The translations under genes were made by a program, and so were the position numbers. This document shows positions 23,395 to 33,386 of a stretch of DNA of 64,000 nucleotides, piece by piece (position 1 is the stretch's first letter; each line of letters opens with the position of its first letter). The stretch comes from Pelargonium nanum (taxonomy: Eukaryota; Streptophyta; Magnoliopsida; Geraniales; Geraniaceae): assembly GCA_036897485.1 (NCBI GenBank), contig JAYMTF010000007.1, forward strand, positions 23,789 to 87,788, read 5' to 3'. The notes beneath the pieces were generated by a model, which saw only the letters and a list, made by a program, of their open reading frames with translations, made no database searches and was not told the origin of the DNA.

Positions 23395-25600
23395 CATCAA
23401 TCAAGGAAACCACATGGGATTTGTTCCTTGGGAGAGGATCAAATGGTTATGATGAATGATCAGACGGCCAAAATGAGATCCCAGCAAATCAGCATCAGAT
23501 CAAGAGCCGTACAATGTGTCCCGTGACCAACTAATTTTGCCGGGCGTTAATGGGCGTTTAATGTCCCCACCCTTACCTCTCTTGGACCGACCAACTATTA
23601 CTACTACTATACTATGCCCTCTTTTTCTCATCTCATGTCACATTACATCATATTTTTTCATGAAACACCAAGCTACCAACCAATTCCAATCAAATTTATT
23701 TTCTCATTACCATTTGCACCAAAAGTCACGTTTCTTATAACTTCAACCTTTTTCATTGTAACCTAAAGTTATGGAAAAAAAGGTTTAGGGTTGTAGCTGA
23801 GGTCGTCAAGATAAGATAAGGTCATCTTCGGACGAGTGATAGTAGATTATCAAGATATTGGGTCATCTTCGGATGAGAGAAAGAGAGAAATGACTAAAGT
23901 CTCGACCAAAGATGACCATCGAAAGAGTACCCCATCGCGGGGTGGGTGTTTGTCAGTGCACTTGTACCATAAGAAGAGTAATAGCTTTGGAGAAAGAGAT
24001 AATGAGATCGAAAACTCGACAATTTACGTGAAATGGTGAAAGTTGGCATGAGTGAGTGAACAAGTTTAGATTTTATTTATTTATTAAATATCAATCTTTG
24101 GCCATGCATTATATATAATTAAAAAAAATAATACAATTGTGGAGATGTAGACAAGGCGATGAAGGAAGAGGAGAGGTGCGAGTACGTCCCAATCTATGAA
24201 GACAAAGATAGAGACTGGATGTTACCAGGAGAATTCCTCTATTTCTCCATTATGTTATTTTCTTAATTAATTAATTTACATCTCTCTTTCAGTATAGTTA
24301 AGTCAAATAAATAATAGTAGATGGTGTCATTGTTAAGAGAATGTGTTAATTTCAACTATACTTTTAAATTCGAAAATGAGAGCGGTCCTCAAAACTAAAT
24401 ACACATGACATGACCTCTCTTTACACTGATCAACTCAGAAAACGAGTAACGTAAATAACACTTTAATTTGAAATTATCAAGATATGGTTAATGAGCATTT
24501 AGTTCGAAATAGAATAAATTTAGGTTAAAAAGGATTAGTTTATATAGAAACTATAGTATATATTTTATAGAAATTCATCTCTCTTTTTTTGTTAGATAAA
24601 AATGGCGCACACCTCTTAAATTTAACAAAAAATATTAAGAATCAAATGTGATATAGTTAATAAAAAATCATTAGCCAACAAATCATAAATCTTAGGTGAA
24701 GCGTTAATCACAACCTAACTTATTTAAAAGAGTTATAACAAATCAAATTTCGCTATAAATGTCACATTTTCGAGTGTGAGTTGAATTAAACGGACATGAC
24801 AAATATGATGAATAAATTTGATTACTCGATGGCTCAATGAAATGAACCAAATGGTTTGATCAAAATAAGATTTCAATCGATTCATTAATTAGTCAAGTCA
24901 CCATGTTTATCAATAAATACATCACCTTAATTAAGGGTCTTAATTTTCATAAGAAAAAAATTGAAATGCTACTAGCTAACTAATTATGCGAATTGAAATA
25001 TTAAAAAATTTGAGCATTTCAAATTTAATAAGAATAATAAATTGAAAATAATCATCAAATCTTAATTTCTTAAAATAGTGGCTTGGCTGTCATTTACTTG
25101 CCGACCACAAATCAAAATTTTCAATGTGATACCTGTGACAATTTCTTGCTACTTTCCAGCCACCCATAATTTAAATTTGACCACAAACAAAATTGTTACT
25201 ATCATCATAAACAGTCAAACCAATTCAAGACATTTTTATATACCATGTGAAAATTAAATATTCTTTGCTACACATATTTCCAAGAATCCATCATCAGCAA
25301 ACAAAGAATATCAACAAAAGTTTAAACATGGTAAAATCATAGTACATTTTGTCTACTCAATTATAGATGGAGAACACAAAAATAATATAATGCTACTAAA
25401 TATATACTGTATGTATTACGGATTTATCAAATTGAATGTATAATCAAAAGTTTTTTTTTGTACTTTTATTTCGATCTCTTCGGTCTTTTAAATAAAAGGT
25501 ACCGATTGGTTATAAAATTTTTTTGATGATTTTTGCAGGATTGTTTATTGAACCATGCAAGAGGCTAAGGATTATGAAAAATCTGACACCAAGGTCTCTG
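23395..25600 (+). pseudogene. Aux/IAA pseudogene, decayed tandem copy of the IAA19-like gene
   Basis: The upstream part (23395-23640) is homologous to the promoter of the gene at 17101. Exon 1, with repression motif, degron and start of PB1, is absent. An exon-2 relic at 24151-24232 follows a kept acceptor (GATGTAG) and reads DKAMKEEERCEYVPIYEDKD, then RDWML: the G of the DGDWML motif is R, and VGDVPW has decayed, so the donor is lost. An exon-3 relic at 25539-25596 follows a kept TTTTTGCAG acceptor. It encodes [12 protein letters not shown] but carries a one-base insertion at the first ATG and a one-base deletion after RIMK. No functional product is expected. Confidence 0.85.
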
Positions 25601-28500
25601 GTTTTACCATAATATTTATTTATTTAAGATATAAAATGAGTAGATATCATATGAGAACACCCCGTTAAATTAAAACACAATTATGCCCCATAGAATTAGG
25701 GATTTATTATTGTTCTTAAGCTGGTATTGGCAGGTAACTAATCCACAATTTTATAGGATTAACAAAACAAAAATTGTCAACTTAATTCAAGACAAAATAT
25801 TGTGGGTTTATTTCTTTTTTTAATTAATAGAATTTCAAGAATAAATTAAAGCTGTCACGTTCACATATTTATGGTGCATATATGAAAACTTAAAAATTAT
25901 GTTTCCCAAATGTGTGCCAATTGTTGCACTCAATTCTATATTTTGGTACAGAATCTAATCTGCATTTTCCCATGTATATACCCACATCCCATTAAACATT
26001 AATTTAATCACTACTAACCTACTAATTATCTTTAATTTCCGACACAATGCAGTTCAGTTGCAATTAATATTTTATTAATTGACTACTTAATTAAAAAGCA
26101 ACTTAAAATAATTAAATAGTTATATTGTCAGATTTGTTGGGATTTTCAATCTATAATTTATTATTATTGTCAATCTTCTTCATTTTTAACGCAATCCCTT
26201 GTTTTTGAGCAAACTGCTAAGCCATTTGGATATTTTTTCTTAAAAAACTGATTAAATTAATTGATATGAAGTTTTGTTGGGTTGACATAGAATTCTCAGT
26301 CAATAACTTGTATAGAAGAATATTTATAAATAAATAAAAATCTGACTACCTTCCAGAATGTAATTTAATTAATTAATTAATTAGTTGAACTTAGACGTAT
26401 CCCCAGTCTCATTGTTGTTATAAATTCTAAATTTAGAAAGTATCTTAAGCAAATAAAAAATAATTGTCAAATAAAAAAACAAAGCAAAGTTTAATAGAAA
26501 CCATGTTCTTAAGGCATTGTTTTAGCGTAAATTGTCAACTTCTTTGTCTTGTTAATTTGGCGCTGCATTCATTGCCATGCATGAACTCATAGTTTGTGTA
26601 AATATATGATATTAGTCAAAAATATATATAATTATATTACAAATTTTATTTTGGGGGTAGTTTAACAACAACAAAACAACACTATTCAAGACACATTTCT
26701 CGTTAGTACTAAGAAATTACAACACTTATAATACATTAAATGCTCACTAATTGAGAGAGATTGCCAGTAGCAATTGAAAGTGAACCTTAAATATAGAGTA
26801 TATGATCATTATCAAGTTTATTTATTATATTAAAAAGAGAGCGTGTACATGCACAAACAAACGAACACATATTGGTGACATAATTTTTTATTCAAATATA
26901 CAATATAAATTAATCTTTTATTCAAATATATAATATAAATTTACTTTCGAGATTGTTGGAATACATACATTGCCGTTGTCTACCAATATATTTTGATTAA
27001 CATTATCTGTGTCATTAAGAGAAAAATCGGTTTTGAGCGAATGTCTAGTGCAATGTTGTTAACTATCGGTGTTAGAATTACCTCTTTACAGATCTCAAAT
27101 AGTTGTATGAGAAAACGCTCACTAAAATTCACGTTTTTCGTAAGATAAGATACAAGTCTATATATGAACTCAATATGTAGAGAATGCAAAAGTGTATGTA
27201 TACATTTTCGAATGAACCTTGCACCATGCATGAATGAGTATCTACAATAAAGAGCGTGAATCGAATTAGTCAAAGGGACACGACAACTTTCTTTTGAATA
27301 TTAGTTGAGTAACTTGTAGGATAAACATAAACTAAATTCATTGTAATAATACATTTTGTAAAATTCAGTATTTTAATGAAGAAAACTCTAAAATTGATAT
27401 AAATCGTGCGGAACATGTGAGTCTTAAAATATTGTGAACAAAAAATTCATGCAACAATAATGTATTTTTCATTATAAACATTAACCCCAAGGATGAAAAA
27501 CTAGTTCAATTTTCAATTGAATTCTTGTGAGCAAATAAGGATGATCCCAAATTGAAGAAGTGATGATGTGTTCTATCAAATTGGGAATGAGATGGTGATG
27601 TGGTGAGACAAATGAAAAGAATCATGAAATATTATATTGGGTAAAAAACACAAAAGTAACAGCTAAGCTACTTGATATGAGAAGAGTTTCAATCCATTGC
27701 TTATTGTTCATGTGTGGACACTTTAAGCTTTCACTTGTAAATGACACCAAACTCATAACCTACAACATGTGAGTATTCATGTGGTTGTAAACCATTTTGG
27801 AGGTGCAAGTTCAAAACAATAGAAAGCTTTGTAGTTGCATATCAAGAAAAGAGTCACACATTAAATCTACCACCATTTTTAGGAAGATTCAACTAGCATT
27901 TAGTCTTTTAATTTTTCAAATTATGTGTTATTTTTGTGAATATTATAGAAGTAAATGATTTGAAAATTAAATATAGAATTATAAATTTTATTCTTTCAAA
28001 AAATATTTATATTGACATTAGACAATTTGTGCAAAATGTCTTTATTTAGGTAGAGTATGTGATGTACACAATTATCATATATTGGATTTGTAAATCCTTT
28101 TAACATTATCTCAAAACACGTGTTTGTTTCATCTAATCAAACTTCATGATCATGCTTCAAAGACGCGTTTTTTCACACGTATAAAATATAAATAAAAGAC
28201 CATTATTTCATGTTTTTTGAAAAATAAACATCTCATTTAAATTTTAAATTTTAAGCTAATACAACATGTCATATCATTAATTTTTTCATCACATGGTCAG
28301 ATTATAATACGTCACGTGTATATTATCTTTTTAATCAGACATTTTGCATAAAAAAATTCATAAAATAATTGTGATTCCATATTTGGCGGTTTGTTATTCA
28401 TTAAAATTTAATTTTAAACTAATATAAAATATATATCATTTACATTAATTGACAATTATTTAGCAGAAAAATAACATTTTTTATTTATGAAAAAAAAACA
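25601..28500. other. AT-rich intergenic region
   Basis: No gene recognised. It contains a short direct duplication at about 26890-26945 (TTTTATTCAAATATAYAATA twice). Open frames here lack codon bias or family similarity. Confidence 0.6.
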
Positions 28501-28649
28501 CCTTTGAATCTTTAATCTTATTAGTGGAAATGATGACAAAAATAAAAAATGAAAAAACAATGGAAGTCGTACCGGAGATCCCGGTGAATGATTGCTTGGC
28601 AATAACGGTTGTGTTCCAAAATCTGGGGGCGGAAACCGGCAGGTGTCGC

Positions 28650-28962
28650 CACGTGCCGGTGGACAAATCGCTGTTAGGCGGAGATATGAGTTCCTATCCG
28701 ACAAACGGACATGATCACATGAAAAAGTAGGACCCACATTAACCCAAAAACTAAAATAACATATGTGAAATGATGATGAAGAGCTCCCACTTGCGCCACA
28801 TGGGACCCACTTCCAGTCGAAAAGTTGACCTGTACCTTAATAACTCCAACACCATGGGCCCACTTCCTCTTTTCTTCACCTTCCACACACGAGCGCTATA
28901 AATTGGGCACTGCTTCTCTGTTGCTACCCCACACGTACACCTTCCTGTTTCCTTGGTCCCAC
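28650..28962. promoter_or_regulatory. Distal IAA15 upstream block: G-box plus four TCP-type sites
   Basis: A G-box CACGTG lies at 28650-28655. GGNCCCAC sites, the class I TCP consensus, lie at 28730-28737, 28803-28810, 28856-28863 and 28955-28962. A GAGACA (reverse AuxRE core TGTCTC) is at 28968-28973. A fifth TCP-like site, GTGGGCCC, is nearer the gene at 29699-29706. The block is markedly GC-richer than its surroundings. Sites are read directly; function is inferred. Confidence 0.5.
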
Positions 28963-29789
28963 CCAAAGAGACATGTATTGACCCCACATATTCATTTTAT
29001 TTTTTTCACTTACTAATTTATCTACGGGGTAAAATCTTGAGAAGATCTTGTGATAGGCTGGTTTTGGTATGGTATGTTTTGAGATTTAATGGAGATGTTG
29101 CACCACATTATATATTTGATGTGATATCCATATAATTACATTATGACTTGGACTATGAAAGAAAGTGTGAGTGACAAGTTCAATTTTTAACAAGATTAAT
29201 TACTAAACTTTAAGAGCTAATGAATTTGGTATTGGCAAGTGCATCTTGCTCATGAATACCGAGAAGGTAACTAGGTAGCATACATGTTGGTAAATGTGAA
29301 ATCTGACCATCTGTTTAAATTTGAGATTCATCCGAGTAAATATATCGAGATGGCGGATGTTGATGGTGTGGATTCCTGCGAGGTGGCATTTATGGGATTG
29401 GTGCCGAGCAATTTGGTTGTTTTGTGTTTCTTGTATCTTTTGTTCACCGAATTGAAGTCTACTGAATAGTTTAAAATTTTTACCATCACTCTCTACTATT
29501 GATTTGTGTTCCTTCATTGGAAATTTTATTTTATGAGAACTAAATAATTTATATTAAAACCATAATATGAGAATAATAAGTAAATAACAATAAATATGTT
29601 TTTTAAAGAAACTTTTATACTAGTAATCCACGAGGAAATGTAAATTAGAAAGCAAAGCAAAACTTATAATGAAAGAGACCCACGAGGCCCAACCGACCGT
29701 GGGCCCAGTACTCAAAATTCACAGACACACACGCTTCCATTCCTGTCACCCGCACCAAAATGGACCAATCCCACCCGCTCTTTCTTCGA

Positions 29790-29850
29790 CACGTGTCCTC
29801 TCTTCACTGGCTCATTCATTTTGCCGGCCACTTCCTCAATATATATCCCC
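29790..29850 (+). promoter_or_regulatory. IAA15 proximal promoter: G-box and TATA
   Basis: A palindromic G-box, ACACGTGT, has its core at 29790-29795, and an AATATATATCC TATA-like box lies near 29838. Both are 130-180 bases before the ATG at 29972. G-boxes are bound by PIF-type bHLH and bZIP factors. Confidence 0.5.
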
Positions 29851-29971
29851 CAACTGACTCACCTATCCCCAAACTCCAACGAAAAGGCAAACCAAACCAA
29901 ACCAAAGCAACAAACAAAGAAACCAAAAACAAGACTTCTCAACTTTCAATTCTCTCATCAACTAGCTAGTT

Positions 29972-30815
29972 ATGTCGCCGGAAATTGTTAACCACTCGCC
30001 GGAGTCCGACGCCGACGGCATGAATTTGAAGGAGACCGAGCTCACCCTCGGCCTCCCCGGCGAGTCTCGCGGCACCAAACGCGGATACTCGGAAACCGTC
30101 GATCTGAATCGGGCGGAAACCGACGGCGCGTCGGCCAGATCCGCGAAAACCGCGGTGGTGGGGTGGCCGCCGGTGAAGGCGACGAGGAAGAGCGCGGTGA
30201 CGAAGAGCTGCAGCAAGTTCGTGAAGGTCGCCGTCGACGGAGCTCCGTATCTCCGGAAAGTCGATCTGGAGATGTACGGCAGTTACCAGCAGCTTCTCGG
30301 CGCTCTTGAAGAGCTCTTCTCTTGCTTGACCATACGTATGTATTTAATTTTGATAAGAAACTACAAAATTTCCGAGCAGAGCAGGGTAATTTAGTAATTT
30401 TGTGATGTTCTTCAGGCAATTATTTGAACGAGAGGAAGCTGATGGATCCGGCGAACGGAGTTGAATATGTACCGACTTACGAAGACAGAGACGGTGACTG
30501 GATGCTCGTCGGAGATGTGCCGTGGAAGTAAGCTTAAATTTTATTCCCATATTACCCTTGTTAATTACTTTATTTAAATTATTTGTATTAATTGTTCCGA
30601 TTTATTTTCTTTTTTTCAGAATGTTTGTGGAATCATGCAAGCGACTACGCTTAATGAAAAGCTCCGATGCAATTGGATTAGGTACGTAAAAACTAACATA
30701 TATGTAATTTTAATTAGTTTTCGATTTCAAAAAATGTGGTTTTAATTGTTTTTTTTTTTTTATATTATGTTTTGCAGCTCCAAGAACACCATCAAGATGT
30801 ACGAGCTCATGTTAG
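29972..30815 (+). CDS. IAA15: Aux/IAA transcriptional repressor, IAA15-like
   Basis: Auxin co-receptor substrate and ARF repressor in the nucleus. Exons 29972-30335, 30416-30527, 30620-30681 and 30778-30815 give 191 residues. Domain [13 protein letters not shown] (EAR LTLGL). Domain II degron: VVGWPPV, followed by KATRK. PB1: [20 protein letters not shown], then [19 protein letters not shown] and [15 protein letters not shown]. The tail [12 protein letters not shown] comes from a tiny fourth exon. The MSPE start, ETELTL, VKVA.DGA.YLRKVDL.MY and DAIGL agree with Arabidopsis IAA15 as I remember it, as does the position beside GLYK, CYCA2 and VAS1. Exon 1 is strikingly GC-rich compared with its AT-rich flanks. 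The clade call rests on memory plus synteny; the family call is certain. Confidence 0.94.
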
Positions 30816-31835
30816 TAAAAGTAAAGAGGCTTTACTTGCACAGTTGAAGTTGCATTATGTACAGAGGCTTCGTTTTTGTCTTTGTTGTTTTTCAAGTTTC
30901 TGTGTTGGTTGAAGAATTTTGATTAGATACGAGGAAATTATAAAGAAACGTCATAGAAATTATATTACTGTAATAAAAAGATGAGATGTTATGTTTTATG
31001 TAGTTTTGTATGCCTGTGATTTTCTTTGAGTTGCATTTTCGCAATTTGATGTATTGTGGGCTGTTTTGTTCTCACCCTTTTTAGGGTTTATTAATTAATT
31101 ACACACATCATTCCTTCTGTTTTGACATGTACATATCAGAGGTGACAAACTAGATTTCAGATCGGTTTTGTTTGGATCGAGATTGATATATAGTAATTCG
31201 AATTGGATTTGAAAGAGAATTATATACTCATTTCAGTACAAAATTATGAGTTTTTTAGATTTCTTGAATTTTTATTTTTTAAAAATATACCAAGAACATT
31301 TATTATAAGAATAAAGATTACGAAATAAGATGTATCATTCTTCCATTTATAATCATGTTCTCTTTTATAGTTTCATATTCTTCTTTTTGTCAAAGTGTAT
31401 ATCATTGTGTTTCTGATTATATACTATAAGATTAAGAAAAAGGTTTTTTTTTTTTTTTTCTTCTTAAAACAAACAATAAATGTTGCAAGATAATGGTGCT
31501 TTTGAAGACAAATCAAACCACCACTGCCCAGCTTTTCAATTTACATTAAGTGAGATATGAAAATTAAAAGGTTAATTAATGAATTGGTGAATGGTCTGAA
31601 AAGATTAAAATTCAAAGTCAACAATTCCTAAAAGCTAATTAAGCTCTAAACCACCCCAACAATTTCTTAGGGTTGCATTAGCTTAAGTTTTAGACCATGG
31701 TTTTATATTATATTTAATCCTTGAGGGAAGGATCTGGTCCCAAATACCATTTAAAACAGCAGGACTAACTGTAAATTTGAAGTAATGCAAGGACTTTGAG
31801 TTGGGTCAAGGAATTTGAAGTAGCAAGATGTTAGG

Positions 31836-32146
31836 TCTCACCAATGCTTGTGTTACTCAAGCCGACATTCTCGCTTCCGCTTCGTCCACCTCTGCTCGTG
31901 CGGGCACTTCCCCCTAAGGCGGAATGCTTCCATGCCGATGCATTTTTACATCCCATAGTTTCGGCGTATCGCTTAGCCCCGTTCATATTCGGCGCAAGAG
32001 CGCTCGATTAGTGAGCTGTTACGCACTCTTTCAAGGGTAAATGCGTCTAAACAAACCTCTCGGTTGTCTCTGCAACCCCACCTCCTTTATCAGTGAGTGG
32101 TCATTTAAGGACCTTAGCTGGTGATCCGGGATATTTCCCTCTCGAG
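31836..32146 (-). pseudogene. Nuclear insertion of organellar (probably plastid) 23S rRNA, degenerate
   Basis: Read on the minus strand this is a contiguous internal piece of bacterial-type 23S rRNA. Landmarks in order: GGATCACCAGCTAAGG, TGATAAAGGAGGTGGGG, CCCTTGAAAGAGTGCGTAAC, CTCTTGCGCCGAATATGAAC, GGGGCTAAGCGATACGCCGA, GTGGACGAAGCGGAAGCGAG and AATGTCGGCTTGAGTAAC, ending near CATTGGTGAGA. Scattered C-to-T and G-to-A changes show it is an old, non-functional copy (NUPT). The plastid rather than mitochondrial origin is my best judgement from memory. Confidence 0.82.
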
Positions 32147-32549
32147 CTTATCCCACATCGTCTCACTGAGCTATAGGCCCTTTGAGAGTGGCTTCTTCTA
32201 GCAAATAGACTCAAATGTATCTTTAATACTGAATGGGTAGCCCAAGAAAAGCCCACTCCAACCCATTTGCCACTTGGTTGGTTGCTGAGAAAGAAAACAA
32301 TACATATTATAGCATATATTTTTTTTGCAGTCTTGCCACTTGCTTCTATAAGTTCTATCTGTTTGTGTGTATGGTTGTGGTGATGTTGACATCCAGATAA
32401 GCTGTACACATGGAAATCTTTTTATGCAATCTTGGCCTTTCATTTCATTGCCTTTCTTTGCTTGAGCACCATTCAACAGTTTTGCAACACCATTTGCCCA
32501 TTTTACCGATGAACATCTTAGTATATATACAGTGTTTCACTTGTTCTTC

Positions 32550-32625
32550 AACAACCGAGGCTCGAACCTGAGACCTCAGGAGGAGCTAGCAGGCGCCTTA
32601 AGCCACTTGCACAGATGATAGTTGG
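32550..32625 (-). mobile_element. SINE relic
   Basis: Minus strand: CTGTGCAAGTGGCTTAAGGC (A-box region), then GAGGTCTCAGGTTCGAGCCT (B-box). It matches the SINE at 14526 but lacks a clear tail, and no target-site duplication was found. Confidence 0.55.
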
Positions 32626-32855
32626 TGTTAGCTTCAACCATAAATTTCTGATAGAGATGTGTTGTTCCACAATCTTTAACAGCTACCATGTGACAGGTTG
32701 TCAAGAGAGATAGTAGTAGATTGATTTGTGCTAGCTCTTCTTATCTTCCACATTGGTACCAACTGCCATAATTAACAATATTGGAGACTCATATCATTTC
32801 TGGAACTGTTACCATATATATCAGATAGATACAGAACAAAAACAAAGAAACAAAC

Positions 32856-33144
32856 ATGAACGCACCTCAGAATCAAGAGATGTCATATGCTGATAACATC
32901 AAGAAACGGCGCAACGAATCTGGCTGCTTCGATGCTTGGTCTGTATTCTCTTCTTGTGTCCATTTTGTTGTTCTTGCTGATCCTCCTCTGATATATATAC
33001 ACTACTCTATGCTGATACAGCTTGTACGCCATGTGCTTCTATGAAGCTTACAATTGCTGCTATGGAGATCTGTGCTCCTCCTGCTCCTTGGACCTTGATT
33101 GTCTCTTCACCTGCTGCTGCTTCTGCTGCCTCAGTGACTGTTAA
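32856..33144 (+). CDS. Small cysteine-rich CYSTM-like protein
   Basis: Two exons, 32856-32938 and 33021-33144, joined across a GT-AG intron give a 68-residue protein. The start is MNAPQNQEMSYADNIKKRRN. The joint codon is Cys in SGCFDAC|LYAMCFYEAYNCCYG. The C-terminal half holds about 14 cysteines, including TCCCFCC, and ends LSDC. A short hydrophilic N-terminus with MSY and basic residues plus a Cys-rich hydrophobic tail fits the plant CYSTM (cysteine-rich transmembrane module) family, small membrane-associated proteins linked to stress tolerance. The reading frame is broken by the intron, and a different, meaningless frame is longer across exon 2. A TATA-like TATATATCAG lies about 40 bases upstream. 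Family assignment is likely, not certain. Confidence 0.65.
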
Positions 33145-33386
33145 CAACAAAGTGTTCTCTTATGTTGTTTCTTGTTTCATGTATTCTATTTCTAGCATTG
33201 AAACACTTTCTTTATCCCAAGATTAGGGAATGAATCTTTTTTATTCAATTGAAAAGGTGCTGTCATTACATTTCACATTTACATGTCACACCCAAACTAG
33301 TCTGCACCAATGATGCAGCATCTAAAGCAAAGATCATGCCAATCAAGTACATTTAGAAAAAACAAAAATTTAGCTCCACATTAAAC

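Larger units (their letters stand above)
30816..32855. other. Intergenic region IAA15 to CYSTM-like gene
   Basis: Contains the IAA15 3' UTR, an AT-rich stretch, a poly(T) run at 31445, the organellar 23S insertion at 31836-32146, and a SINE relic near 32550. No other gene seen. Confidence 0.6.

Noticed and set aside
28524-28730. 68-residue plus-strand frame upstream of IAA15
   Set aside because: No family similarity; the GC-richness is better explained by the promoter-site cluster. A small gene cannot be fully excluded.
31836-32146. Functional rRNA gene
   Set aside because: Only an internal fragment with many substitutions; clearly a transferred relic.
33041-33226. 61-residue frame starting in CYSTM exon 2
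   Set aside because: Wrong frame; the joined two-exon frame gives the Cys-rich protein.
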